64,000 nt of DNA, from assembly GCF_008831285.2 (NCBI RefSeq), contig NC_045142.1:5001-69000 (forward strand), read 5' to 3'. The DNA is from Nymphaea colorata. Lineage: Eukaryota; Streptophyta; Magnoliopsida; Nymphaeales; Nymphaeaceae. Below, in pieces: positions 50,401 to 61,006 of this stretch. Position 1 is the stretch's first letter. Every line of letters starts with the position of its first letter. The position numbers were made by a program, and so were the translations under genes. The notes under the pieces are model-generated. The model ran no database searches, was not told the origin of the DNA, and was given only the letters and a program-made list of their open reading frames with translations.

Positions 50401-52336
50401 TCCCAAAACTAATGAAAAATTGAGGTACTGGAGCCTATTATGTTTCAGATGTATCCTGTACTAAGGCAGCCTAAGTAGCATTAGATAATGGGAAATGAAC
50501 TGGTGGTACAGTTAGTTTGAAGGAGTACTCTGACTTCAACCATACGGACTAATTGATAAAACACAGTCGAAAAGTATCTCCATACCCTAATTTCAGATTC
50601 AAATCTCTTCATACTCTGTTTTTCCTTTGAACAAAGGAAGAGAAAGCAGAAAAGGAGGGGAAGGGGTTACAGGGGTCGGCCTAGCATGATTTGGAAATGA
50701 ATGATCATGGTTGGGTCGTGTCTTCACATTTGTTGAGGTTGGGGGTACCTTCAAAACTAATTGAAGGATCTTTCTGGTGCCTTGGTTTTTGGGGAACTTT
50801 TTGCATTGCACGGCTTCGGGTCCTCCTTGCCGGTCATATTAACACCTTTGGCCATCTTTAGTGGCTTGGCCATCACTTTGCTGACCGTGTTCTTTGTCAT
50901 TGAGTCCATTCGTCACTTTTTTTTTGTTCTTTTGCACCTTCTTTCATCAGCTCCTTCTCATCTTGTGGCCTGCTCTCTCCTCCCTTGACCGACTCTCTTC
51001 TCCCCATTAGTTCTTCTCTTGTCGTCCAGCCCCAACCTTGCAAGTCGTGGCTTTTCATGTGGCATTCTCGGTTCGTCAGCTGCTGGTGGCGGGTTTGGGG
51101 GGAGCAAAACAACCAGGTCTTTAGGGACGCCCCTTCTGCTTGTGCTGGTGCTTCCTAGCTGCTTAAGAGAAATGTCTGCTTGCCTTTGCCTCTGAGCATT
51201 GGCTGCTGGATGGCCTCTGCTGCTGTTTGGGTTTGCCTACACCCTCCCCACGCTCCTCTCTACTTTTGTTCTTCTTCCTTTGGGGCTTCTGCCTTCTTGA
51301 TTTTTTGTTATCGGTTTTCTTTTGCTGAACATTTTTTGTACAGTCTGAGGACATCTTGTCGTGATTTTTCTTTAATGCATCTTCGCGTTTGACCGGCTCT
51401 CTTTCTATCTCTATCTCTCTATGGCCTCTGCTGCTGTTTGGGTTTGCCTACACCCTCCCCACGCTCCTCTCTACTTTTGTTCCTCTTCCTTTGGGGCTTC
51501 TGCCTTCTTGATTTTTTGTTATCGGTTTTCTTTTGCTGAACATTTTTTGTAGTCTGAGGACATCTTGTCGTGATTTTTCTTTAATGCATCTTCGCGTTTG
51601 ACCGGCTCTCTTTCTATCTCTATCTCTCTCATTTTCAGTACATGTTAAAAGCATCAGCAGTGCTGTATAATGCCATGTATTTCAAAAGGCATTATGCGTC
51701 TTTTTTTATTTTCATGTAGTATAACCATTATCCATTGGGGTGTTCTGTTTTTAGAACGGGCAACTGATAACTACCTGGTCATGAGTAATTTATCATGTTT
51801 TGCAATTGGAAAAAGAAAAGAAGAAGAAGAAGAAGAAGAAACTTGGAGGAGGGAAACTGAAGGGGGCCCACCTGTGGAGCGTCTACTAATCCTAAGTTCG
51901 ACCAGTCGTGTGATCTGTTTGTAATTTCGTGTGGCAGGCTGAAGCAATAGGAAGAGGCGCTCAAGGTTTTATGCAAGAGCTGGATATGGAGACGGTGTAC
52001 AGTTACATGTTCCATTTGCTGGTAGAGTACTCGAAGCTGCAGGATTTCAAGCCATCCGCCCTTCCATCTACCAAACTCTTGTGTGAGGAGTCAGTGTTAT
52101 GCTTTGCAGATCCAGTTCAACGGCGTTCTCTGGAGAGATCGTCAGTGCCGGTGCCTACCTCTAACTTTTCTGGGCCGTGCATGCGACCTCTTCCTGACCA
52201 TGACCTCGTGAAAAGATGGATGCAGCAAAAGACAGACATCACAAACGATATAAAAAGGATGGAGGACGCATTCGAAAAAAGGAGAGAACCTCTCTGGCCC
52301 GTTGATTCTGGTCTAGTCGCTGAAAAGGCTAACTAG
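37147..52336 (+). CDS. GT90 (CAP10/DUF821) O-glucosyltransferase rumi-like protein
   Basis: A type II membrane protein of family GT90, related to animal Rumi/KDELC glucosyl- or xylosyltransferases; plant members are presumed Golgi enzymes of unknown acceptor. Exons 3-6 are secure: 39505-39694, 39809-39873, 49912-50122 and 51938-52336. Exon 2 ends at 38074. Exon 1 starts at 37147, with a hydrophobic anchor (TALLSLFLIFPTTALLFLL). Two in-frame joins of exons 1 and 2 are possible. One is a GC donor, AAG/GCAAGC at 37305/37306, to 37491 (535 residues). The other is a weak GT donor at 37331/37332, to 37508 (538 residues). Conserved blocks: GHNLDPTPWHPF, CPSFFQWIHEDLAPW, PDVDLMFDCMDRP, FPDWSFWGWPEVN, ALAYWKGNPDV, YAEGYAWSVSLKYILSCGSL and FFSRGLMPRENYFPVR. 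No stops interrupt it, so it looks functional despite the 10,038-bp intron 4 holding a copia and a hAT-like element. Confidence 0.9.
37373..37401. repeat. (CT)n microsatellite in intron 1 of the GT90 gene
   Basis: About thirteen CT units lie about 90 bp upstream of the exon 2 acceptor. Confidence 0.85.
39874..44319. other. Left part of the GT90 giant intron
   Basis: Apart from the hAT-like element at 41691-43754, this stretch is AT-rich intron with AT and AC microsatellites near 42250-42290 and 44168-44186. No further coding sequence is seen. Confidence 0.55.
41691..43754. mobile_element. Candidate hAT-like element with CAGGGGCGGAGCTA inverted ends
   Basis: The left end reads CAGGGGCGGAGCTAGGA. 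The right end, read in reverse, is CAGGGGCAGAGCTATAAA, so 13 of 14 terminal bases are inverted copies. Ends beginning CAGGGGCGGAGC are frequent in plant hAT-type repeats. The 2.06 kb between them contains no transposase that I can recognise. No matching 8-bp target duplication is visible (CCTATGGG against TGTACATA), so the unit may be old or composite. Confidence 0.5.
44320..44324. repeat. Copia target-site duplication, left copy (AATAG)
   Basis: AATAG immediately precedes the TG of the left LTR and is identical to the five bases after the right LTR (48936-48940). Confidence 0.85.
44325..44535 (-). repeat. Truncated 3' LTR of the copia element
   Basis: These 211 bp match the start of the other LTR (48473 onward) nearly base for base. 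Exceptions are the length of a GA run (about 44382-44424, longer here) and a few point differences. At 44535, after CCTAGG, the match ends and reverse-transcriptase sequence begins, so the remaining ~250 bp of this LTR are lost. Confidence 0.9.
44536..48251 (-). pseudogene. Copia gag-pol polyprotein, two nonsense codons, C-terminus deleted
   Basis: One frame runs from about 48251 down to 44536. Gag begins near MKNLSHSGMSSSFLPHL. A zinc knuckle, CFQCNKKGHMKAQC, lies near 47396-47441; the protease core WFLDSGAATHVTG lies near 47215-47255. The integrase HHCC region (HSRLGHCGRH, CSSCGLC) lies near 46640-46760, with its acidic catalytic residues in FSDVWGP, CDGGGEY and NGVVERKHRH. Reverse transcriptase has MDVKNAFLHGDL and YVDD (near 44897-44912). 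TAA at 46099-46101 and TGA at 45964-45966 interrupt the same frame; neighbouring copia sequence suggests Gln and Arg codons there, both C-to-T changes. Reverse transcriptase stops at FMHAP and then runs into LTR sequence. Confidence 0.88.
48461..48472 (-). other. Copia primer-binding site (initiator Met tRNA)
   Basis: On minus this reads TGGTATCAGAGA, directly abutting the inner edge of the 5' LTR. It is the usual plant copia primer site. Confidence 0.85.
48473..48935 (-). repeat. Complete 5' LTR of the copia element
   Basis: These 463 bp start TGATAGAAATG next to the primer site and end TTTTAACA before the AATAG duplication. A GA/GATA-rich tract lies near 48529-48570. Short internal repeats of the form CCTAGGAGACTTCACATATTA recur between 48680 and 48850. 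On minus, CTATTTATA-like sequences near 48630-48640 could include the element's promoter. Confidence 0.88.
48936..48940. repeat. Copia target-site duplication, right copy (AATAG)
   Basis: Identical to 44320-44324, and it marks the end of the insertion. Confidence 0.85.
48941..49911. other. Right part of the GT90 giant intron
   Basis: AT-rich intron with CA repeats near 49570-49588. A CTGACTAGCTGATGGATAAG segment near 49687 resembles other dispersed stretches in this window. No coding sequence other than the GT90 exon that follows. Confidence 0.55.
51210..51629. repeat. 211-bp tandem duplication in intron 5 of the GT90 gene
   Basis: Copy 1 runs from 51210 and copy 2 from 51421; both begin ATGGCCTCTGCTGCTGTTTG and end in CTATCTCTATCTCTC. 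Only a few differences are visible, for example TTCTTCTTCC against TTCCTCTTCC and a lost ACA near 51550. This is a recent duplication. Confidence 0.9.
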
Positions 52337-54490
52337 TCTTTTTATTAAGCTGTCAGTAAAAAAAAAGAAAAAAAAAGAAAGAATTGATACGGACGGCATC
52401 ACAATTCTCTCTCCCAGGTTTTTGTAAACCCGCCCCTCCGGCTGAGGGTGGACATTTGGTCTGAATGCTATTAATCTTAAGGACTCGCCCACGAGTCCAT
52501 GAAGCCTATGTGAAGTGTTTGGCTCTCTTTTTCTCAAATTTGAAGCCAAAAAACTCTGCATGTCCACATTGCGTGTATGCATGTGATTAAAGTAGAGAAG
52601 AGGCAGTCATGGACGTATTTGTATTTGCAAGTGTACTGGTTTACTTTAGGGTAGCTCGATGCTTCGGCGATTGCAGACTTCTGATGCTGCACATCTGCAT
52701 TTACTTCGCGTGGCAAAACGCAAAAGGCCGGTAGTATCGACCACGTCCTAGGCATGTGTTTGCCTCACGTCTGCTATGTAGCCGCCCTGTTCAAGCACTC
52801 ATACGCAGCCGAAAGAACGAAACCCGTCGGATATCTGTGAAGCAACTTTCTGATGCCTGTGTTATTACTTTTGCTCTCCTGTAGAGAGACACTCGCAGCA
52901 GCTCTCCGCTTTGGCTTGGAAGCATTTACGTTGTCCGGGAAGCGTGGCCTTGTAGTATTTGCCGGCCATATAAGCAATTTCATCTTCTTATGTTGTTTTC
53001 GTTGATAACCGGTTAATGTCCTCGGAAAGTCGTAGGACGTGACCTGAGCCGGGAGGACCTGTTCTGTGTGAGATTAGGCGTGAGCATTGGCAAACAAGCT
53101 GAACAAATTGAGCGATTCAGATGCGAAGAGGGAAGTACTTTTCAATATATGCTGTTGCAAGAGATAAATATTACATGCATGAAACCTAAAAATGTATTCG
53201 AATCGAACAACGAAAAGGTTCAAGTTTTTCGATGGATGTAACTTAGTTGATCATAAAAATCACATCTAGTATAGTTCAAAGGGAACTAAATGACCATCCA
53301 TTACATTACATTTTCTTCAGACGGCCTGCCTGCCTGGTGGTCTTTGCAGCATTTAACCAGAAAGAAGGAGACTTGTAGTTCGAGTCATTGATAAGGAGCC
53401 CACAAACTCGCATCCAACAAATCAAATCATTTAGCTGGCTGAGCTATGGTCAGCGTTTACCGTAGTTTGCGGTATTTAAAAGCCACTTTCATGCCATTGT
53501 ACTTAGTTGAATTGATTTTCGGAGATTCTCTTTTAATTACAGCCGAGAGAAAATGGAAATGAACTGAAAAAGGAATGCTTGCACTTGATTCATCAAATTA
53601 TTAAGTAGCTTGGTTTCTCTTGGGTCTTGAAGTGTTTGCTAATATCACTAGTAGAGCTTAAGCTCGATACAAGACGAGTTTATACGGTTGGGAATGCAAT
53701 TTAACTCTTACAAAGTCAACTAAGCACAATTAATTTTGGTATTTAGGATGTGAATTTTACTCAAATTTATGAAGATAACGAAGGGAGAAACTGAAACGAT
53801 AGTAACAAATAAAAACACTAGCAGGGACCATGTGATAACCAGTGTTGCAAGAAACGGCCAAGTTGAATTCATATAACAATTTAGGGGGATGAAGAATGGG
53901 GAGAAAGTGTCCGCCTAGATGTACGGATATTGTATACATTTTTCTTTAAACATTTAAATGAATTTAAATGTCCAAAAAAGGGGGAAAAATGTCTATGTTA
54001 CTTCGTTTTCTGAAGCCATTTAATAAGTCTGCACACGTGGTTTGAAAATCATGTTTAAAAAAAATAACTGCAGTTCATTTCCGGTCGCAACGTTTGCTTC
54101 AGAACTAGTAAGTATGGAAAAGAACAATAATAGGAGACGAAGGACCACGTTTAAGTACTGCGAGACGGTCAAGGGTAACGACCTGGCCTTCAATTTTGGC
54201 CGTTGTTGCTTGTGAGGGGGCACTGGAGGAAAATATGGAAAAGAAGAATTCGAAATTGGCCCTCCAAGATTTTTTTCGGATGAGCTGAGCTGAGAGACGG
54301 ACGCGAGGCCGAGGAGAGAGGGAGAAGGGGCGTGGGGCGCGAAGATGTAGAAAGGCTGGAGACGGCGTCATCGAACACAAAGCTATTCGGACGTTTCTTT
54401 CTCCTTCTGTTCTCCTCCCTTTCCATCTCAGAATCCACGGAAGAAGAAGAAGAAGAAGAAAAAGAAAAAGAAAAAGAAGATTTTGCTTCC
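52337..54490. other. Intergenic region between the GT90 and carrier genes
   Basis: The first part is probably the 3' UTR of the GT90 gene. Most of the rest is AT-rich without recognised genes. From about 54280 it becomes GC- and GA-rich and is likely the leader of the carrier gene. Short minus-strand frames over 54105-54870 are antisense shadows. Confidence 0.5.
54441..54480. repeat. (GAA)n/(AAAGAA)n tract upstream of the carrier start
   Basis: Perfect GAA repeats merge into GAAAAAGAAA repeats. If translated from an upstream in-frame ATG at 54332 they would give a Glu/Lys run, which is atypical for a plastid transit peptide. Confidence 0.8.
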
Positions 54491-57400
54491 ATGTGGGAAG
54501 GCGTGCTGCAATGGCGGCAAATTCCTGCATTTCAGCCGCTAGGATGTGGTAACTCGGGGAGCACTGCTCAACCGTCCTCGAGGAATGTGGGACTTGGGAG
54601 TTTCGCATCTCTTCTCCTGGACAAAGAGGAGGTGGACAAGAAGAAGGGAAAGCAGAGCGCAATGTTTAGTCCACCTTGTTTCCCCAGCGCAGAGCAGCTC
54701 CGGAAGCACCCGTTGGCGCTTCTGTCCTTCGTGCCCAAGGACGTTGTCCTCTTCTGTGCTGGCGCCCTTGCTGGTGCCGCTGCCAAGACCGTTACCGCTC
54801 CACTTGATAGAATCAAACTGCTCATGCAGGTCTCTGTATTTCTACTTCCAGCATCATTCTCTTCTCTCAATCCTTACAACCAGCCTCTGATTTTATCAGT
54901 TATACTTGTTTGACTGTGCCTTTGCGTTCCACATCTTAAACCGCTCCCTCAGACTCAAGTTTTTCCTTTTCGGCGCTTTCTGTGATTCCAGACTCATGGT
55001 TTGCGGGCTGCCGAAGTAACTACGACGAAGGGCATCGGATTCCTTGAGGTTAGTTTTCTGCTCCCAGAGCAGATGCTTTGTTACTCTTGTTTTCTCATGC
55101 TACTGGTGGCATTGAGTTCGTATATAAAACAGACACTAAAAAGAAAGAAAAAGGAAAATCTAGTTTCGACCTTTACGACCCAAAGGTTTTGTTGTCTAAA
55201 GCAGAGATAAAAGACAAGCATGGCACGTCAACGGGCAGGCAATCACCAAAATCTTGAACGTGGAGCTTCTGCATTCTCATGCATGCAAGGCATAAATATG
55301 GCAACGTACTTGAGAATATTTTTTCCTAAACAGTTAAGAGCGTCCTGTTTCCGTGTGTCTCGCTCTCTTGAACATTTTTTCTATCCATCTTCGTTGGAGG
55401 GCACCGCGAAGGTGTCACCTAAACCGTAACGATATCGGCAAGCTTACGTCCTCCAGCTTCCAGTCCTTAAACTTTTAATGCAGCATTGGGTTAGGCAACC
55501 TTGCTCTCCGCAAGGCTTAATTCTCTGCTTAGACATGTACAATTCACAAAATATCTAAGATTCTAAATTCCTAAGTTAACCTTATGGCCCTGCAAAATAG
55601 TTGACAAAGAGTTGGCATTTGGCAAAATATTCTTTCGCTGAACAAATATATGCTAATATGCTATCTGCTACTGCTGGTGGTTGATTGTTCATGTTTTTGT
55701 CTTTGCTTTCCTTATTAGCGTAGTTGTCCACGTATCTTCTCTACAGTTCCACTGCGAGCTTTCCTTACCTTCAGTACTTCGTTTTCCACACCTGCATATT
55801 GCACTTTACTATCTTAAAAGACGATCTGGAAAGAGCTTTTAGCAATGACTATGTGATTAGGCATGTCGATACATACTCCAGATAAACGTCTTCTTTTAGG
55901 AATCACATTCTTGATGCCTGGGTTGCAGGTGTGATACCCTAGACAAAGGATAAATCATGTAATAAATGTAATTTTGAATGGAAGGTAGTAAATTCTTTTG
56001 TAGCTTTCAACCACCTGCTGACACTATGTGATATCAGGCCTTAACAATGATAGGGAAGGAGGACGGTGTTAAAGGGTACTGGAAAGGGAATCTTCCTCAG
56101 GTATCTTTCTTAGCATGTTAGCTGCATTTTTTTCTATATCTTCACCTCGTCTCTGGAATATCTGTTGTCGCTGTTGCTTTTCAGGTCATAAGAATTATAC
56201 CATATAGTGCCGTTCAGCTGTTTTCATATGAAGTGTACAAGGTACCAGTGTCCGATTCTACTGTAGAATTTTCTATGGATTCACTACTTGCATGTTACAT
56301 TTTCTTTTCATTTTCTAAAAGGTTATTGTGTCTTCGGAACAAGAAGTTCATATCTGACCATTTTTTACATTAATTAAAAAATAGGGAATAGAGCAAAGAA
56401 AATTTTTAGTGCCCATTGCTTTTTTCTGGTTGTTCTAAGCTGTCGAGCAAAGGAGACTTCACTTTTAGCAAGTTTAATGCTTCCATCAGCTTCATAAGTC
56501 ATTTAAAGCTAGCTGGCCACTGGCTATTGCCTGGCACATGAACGAAATGCCATGAAGTGATTTACCCATGGAGTATCTGATTTTGAGTAAGATAATAATG
56601 TGGATGCCAAAATGGCTTATGGTTAGTCCATGGAAGCTTTGCAACTCCGGTTTGCAAACAAGTTATTCAAATTCCCTGGGCCCTCACTTTTTTTATTGGA
56701 GCAAAAGCATCCAATATCAGGAGAAAGAAGAGGAAAATATCTCTGTGATTGTCTCTGCTTGTCTATGCATGCATAAATGCATTAGCTCGTTCTGTTTCAT
56801 GATTTACTTGTTTGTTATCATGTTTAATTGTAATCACCATCTTATCTATGTTTCATTTTCTTATGTAGAAACTTCTCAAAGGGAAAGATGAGCAGCTTTC
56901 TGTTGCTGGTAGATTGATTGCTGGAGCTTGTGCTGGCATGACGTCTACTCTTGTATGTTAACATAAGTGTCACGAGAAGGTCTGCAATGTTGTGGTCATT
57001 CTCTGGTTTGAGATTGAAATAAATGATGCTTTTTTGGTAGGTAACATATCCTTTAGATGTTCTAAGATTAAGGCTGGCTGTTGATGCAAGCCATAAAACA
57101 ATGGCTCAGGTATTAATTGCAATGTTCAGTTTCAATAGCTTCTTGTTCAAAGCATCAGAGACCTAAAATTCTTATTTCTTCCTTGTTCTAGACATTTTTT
57201 AACTTGAATTTTACATGGGGAATTCATTTCAGGCTGTTCTAAACATGTTAGAAAGTGAGGGAATAGCTTCTTTTTATTGTGGTCTTGGACCTTCTCTTCT
57301 TAGCGTAGCTCCCTACATCGCCATCAACTTTTGCATTTTTGACTTGTGAGGTTACATTTTTCTGATTGGAAAATATGGTATCTTTTCATGAGATCCAGAT

Positions 57401-58708
57401 GGATTAAGCTTGAAATGGTTTACTTTTTGCTTATTAGGGTTAAGAAATCTCTTCCTGCAAAATACCAAAATCAACCCGAATCATCACTTGCCACTGCGCT
57501 GGCATCAGCAGCTCTTGCTACTCTCATGTGTTATCCTTTGGATACTGTGAGAAGGCAGATGCAAATGAAGGATTCACCGTACAAATCTGTACTGGAAGCT
57601 TTTCCAGGTAATTTTCCAATCTTGTATGAGTAGAAAAGTTACCTGAGAACAACTTTGTGGCACACCACTTTAACAAAATTTACTCTTGCAGTAAATTCTA
57701 TTTCATGTATTCTTCCTTTTGTTCGTCTGATTGTTTGCTTGAAACATTTTTTTGCCCCTTGTTTATACAGTTAGTGAAGCTTCCTTTAATTATCCAATTG
57801 GTTTGTACTTATTTCACACATCATTGCACATGCTCTTAATAGTTGTGTTTGGGAGAGAGCAGGGGAGAGAGAGAGAGAGAAAGCTGCAAGCTATCTGTGG
57901 AGTGTGGACTTGACAGGAAGTAGTTTTGCTCTATTCTATTGAGAGGTTCACCATCTTCCTTTTTTTTTTCTCATGTCAGTGAGTTTGCAGCATACATTTG
58001 ATTGGGCCTCTCAAACAGGAAAAAAGATAGACAATCCTAGTTTGAAAAGAATGAAAAAAAAAATCACTAATCCATTTGTCTGTCAACCTGGAAGCCAATT
58101 AAGCAAATTTCTGCTGCATCACGTATGATTTTTTGGTTAAAGATTATCATCTCAGAATAAATCATGTCGCAATTTGAACTCTGTATGCTTGCCAACCTTG
58201 GGTTACGCCTAACAGTCAATGTCTCAAAACAGATTTCCTAGTTTATCAATCTTTTATTTGATGGTTTTTGACTTATTTGCATGAAAAGTGCCTCATCTCT
58301 TGGTATATTTTGAATTTCTTACTTAGGTTTTCCAACTCATGTTATTCTTATTTGATTTATTTCTTTTACCTTGTACTTTTTGAAGAGACATGTATGTTCT
58401 AATTTCCACCAAGAAACCTCAGCAGTTCTGTAATAATAATGACAGGAATTTGTTCGCATAAGCAGGTATTATGGCACGTGATGGGACTGTTGGGTTGTAT
58501 AGAGGTTTTCTTCCAAATGCTCTAAAGAACCTACCAAACAGCAGGTCTCGCGCTTACCTTATTTTGCTGTTTCAGCCCTGAGATCGTGGTTGATTGGGAC
58601 TTTTATGTTTTACTGTCTTGCAGCATTCGCTTGACTACATTTGATTGGGTTAAAGGCCTTGTTGCAACAAGCCAAAAGGAGATGCAGAGATTGATGGATG
58701 AAAATTGA
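54491..58708 (+). CDS. EAAC-like: Plastid-type ADP,ATP carrier of the mitochondrial carrier family (EAAC/TAAC-like)
   Basis: The exons are 54491-54829, 54992-55048, 56038-56100, 56185-56241, 56869-56952, 57041-57109, 57233-57345, 57438-57607, 58466-58544 and 58624-58708. All joins keep frame and use GT-AG; the product is 371 residues. The protein has the three repeats of a mitochondrial-type carrier, each with a PXD motif: PLDRIKLLMQ, PLDVLRLRLA and PLDTVRRQMQ. Blocks KGYWKGNLPQ, VIRIIPYSAVQLFSYE, GLGPSLLSVAPYIAINF and GLYRGFLPNALKNLPNSSI match the plant envelope/thylakoid ADP,ATP carriers (At3g51870/At5g01500 group). These move ATP, ADP or, in TAAC/PAPST1, also PAPS across plastid membranes. 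The first ~65 residues are Ser-rich and could be a transit peptide. An in-frame upstream ATG at 54332 would add 53 residues with a Glu/Lys run; I prefer 54491. Which subtype it is cannot be decided here. Confidence 0.92.
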
Positions 58709-59707
58709 GAAAGGGTGGCTTCCTTCCATGAATAACTCTTGTTCCGGTTGATTTCTGCTGTCTTAAGATGGCTGCTGTTGTTGTCAATCTGATTTTTTGA
58801 TCGTCAAGTTCGTCTAATAAGGTTTTGAATGGGGGGCATGATTATCATTGTTTGGCTTATCTGGAAAGCCAGGACGACCAGTGATTGTTTCCTTTTCTCT
58901 TTTAGCTAGGTGTGAAGTTCTTTCTGTTGCGACTCTCTCTTCAGCTGGTTGAGACCGGCGTGTGCAATATTGCTGAACAGTAGTACGTCCAGAGAAATTA
59001 AACATCAAATGACCATTATGTTTGACACGTCGTTAAAATAAAGAAATAACGTTGAAAGCCAAAGGATACTGATAATTGGCTGACAACTAACAGGCAATTG
59101 TAATGAAAAGTTAGTGTCATATCCGGCTGGGCGTGATCGTTGAATCTCATCAGTCTATGTAGGGGAGTGTAGAAGTAACGGGGACGAAAGTCAGGAGGTG
59201 AATGAAACTTTGGCGACGAATTAATTTGGAGTGCCTGTTGGGATGGGATCTTTCAGCATATATATGTAACGTAAGAGTATAATGCGTTACCACTACCTTT
59301 GCGCAAAATTAGATGAAACATAGTTAGCTTTGATATAGAGTTTCATGTATGTAGTACCGTTCTGTTACTTATGATGATAATATAATAATAGTAATACAAA
59401 GGCCAATAAAGTTAACGTAGAGAGTTGGATGTTTGGGTTGAGACGTGGCGTCATCATTGTAGTCCTTTTCTCAACGGGGGAATGTCGGTTGAGCTGTCCC
59501 CGTGTGGTGGAAGGGACTTGAGCAATTCGCTTTCTCGCCCGCGCAGCGTCCCCGTTAATACTTTTGCTTCCACCACAATTAAACGGGAGATATCGGCTCA
59601 ATGCTGTCGGCGTTTTTGAGCAATGAAGGAAAAGAGCGAGAGAGAGCAACCGTGTGCGACAGACAGATTCATTTTGACAGAGCTTCCAAGTGGCCGCAGG
59701 AGTTGGC
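58709..59707. other. Between the convergent carrier and PRISE genes
   Basis: The two genes point towards each other, so this stretch contains both 3' UTRs. No coding sequence or repeat of note is seen. Confidence 0.6.
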
Positions 59708-61006
59708 TCAGGGCACCACTTTGTCGTCCCTGATGCAATCCACCCAATAGAGGATGGAAGTGAGGGTGTTGCAGGTGGAGGTGAAGCCCAGGCGGTCCGA
59801 CTTCTCCCTGCTCACCAGCAATTTGAAGGGCATCCGGAAGAGGGAGTCCAAGAACCCCCAGTTCGCGAGCTCCTCCATCCTCGTCCGGAGCAACCCGTTC
59901 TTCTGCACGATCTCCTCCCACACCACACCCTTATCACCCATCGCCTTCACATAAGAGAACTCCTCCGAGAAGAAGGGATCGTCTCCACGCCCCGCAGGTG
60001 CGGCCAGTCCGAACTTGGCCGCCAGAGCGGGCCACACCTCCTTCCACGTGAAGGGAGAGCCATTGACAACATTGAAGGCTTCGCCGTCCATAAGCACCAA
60101 GGCGCCCTCTTCGCTGCCTCGATCTGGATCTTCGCGCTGCTGCAGCTTCGGTCCTGCGGTTGCCGCCCAGATCTGCTGCTCTGCCACCAATCTGGCGTCC
60201 GACGCGTCCAAGCAGGCCTCCTCCCAGCATTGCCTGCTGCCGCCGAACAGAAAAGGCAGGCCCAGGTGCTTGCATACGCTGCCGTAGACGCACAGGCTCC
60301 CCATCACGTTCAGTTCGGTCCTCAGGGAGTTGCCCATCAAGAGGCCCGGGCGATGCACCGACCATCCGACTTTGCCTGATAGTCTCTGTCTCGCCACCTC
60401 CTCCAGCGTGTAGTAGAAGTTGATGCGGTTGGCAGGTCGGGGACTCTCCTCATCGTAATAGTAGGAGTAGTCGACGCCATCTGCAGTCGTGGCCCTCTTG
60501 CTGATTATCGCTGTCACGTTCGATGTCTCACCGTCCTCATCACTATGATCGCCGTCGCTCCGAACGTCGTGGCCACCCACAGATAAGTAGTGGGCCGTTC
60601 CTGTTTGCAGCGAAAAATGCTTCGGTGACTTGGCTGCACCAAGCACCGCGTCCAGGGCATTGGCTATCATGCTTTCGTTCTGCGCACACCCTTCTTGGGA
60701 ATCCGCGGAGAACTCGCTGCACCAAGTAACCCAGAAGATGTGGGTAACGTCCTGTAATTGGGACAACTTGTCCATCGTCTCCTTCCGGTCTAGAAGGTCA
60801 CAGGGGATGAAGATGCAGTCCGGAGAAGGCAGGTTTCTCCGAGCGACGCCATACACTTTCCATCCTCTTCTCTTCAGGATGGCTGCAATCTCTTTCCCTA
60901 CGAGTCCCGTTACCCCCAGGATGAGGGCGACGTTAATGTCTCCTCCCTGGAGATTAATGGAGAGCTCCATTGGTTTTGCTGTTCCTGCTTCCATTGGACC
61001 AACCAA
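59708..61006 (-). CDS. PRISE family reductase (progesterone 5-beta-reductase / iridoid synthase-like), altered active site
   Basis: An intronless 432-residue NAD(P)-dependent reductase of the short-chain dehydrogenase superfamily, VEP1/PRISE branch. These cytosolic enzymes reduce activated C=C bonds of enones, including progesterone or 8-oxogeranial in some species. The nucleotide site is ALILGVTGLVGKEIA (residues 28-42), then VYGVARR (51-57; the Arg pair favours NADPH). FWVTW (91-95) and KHFSLQTGTAHY (129-140) follow, then NFYYTLEE (196-203) with the catalytic Tyr, and WSVHRPGLLMG. In characterised members the LQTG block is followed by x-K-H-Y, and this Lys is catalytic; here it is Ala138. 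An Asp/Ser/Glu-rich insertion at about 144-190 lengthens the usual ~390-residue protein. The frame is otherwise intact over 1.3 kb with high GC, so it is probably expressed. Activity may be lost or changed. Confidence 0.93.
   Translation of the reverse strand: MVGPMEAGTAKPMELSINLQGGDINVALILGVTGLVGKEIAAILKRRGWKVYGVARRNLPSPDCIFIPCDLLDRKETMDKLSQLQDVTHIFWVTWCSEFSADSQEGCAQNESMIANALDAVLGAAKSPKHFSLQTGTAHYLSVGGHDVRSDGDHSDEDGETSNVTAIISKRATTADGVDYSYYYDEESPRPANRINFYYTLEEVARQRLSGKVGWSVHRPGLLMGNSLRTELNVMGSLCVYGSVCKHLGLPFLFGGSRQCWEEACLDASDARLVAEQQIWAATAGPKLQQREDPDRGSEEGALVLMDGEAFNVVNGSPFTWKEVWPALAAKFGLAAPAGRGDDPFFSEEFSYVKAMGDKGVVWEEIVQKNGLLRTRMEELANWGFLDSLFRMPFKLLVSREKSDRLGFTSTCNTLTSILYWVDCIRDDKVVP

Noticed and set aside
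54105-54662. 185-codon open frame on minus over the carrier 5' end
   Set aside because: Antisense to the carrier exon 1 and its leader; Leu/Phe runs come from the GAA tract.
59690-60379. 229-codon open frame on plus
   Set aside because: Antisense shadow of the GC-rich PRISE coding sequence, which has clear family motifs on minus.
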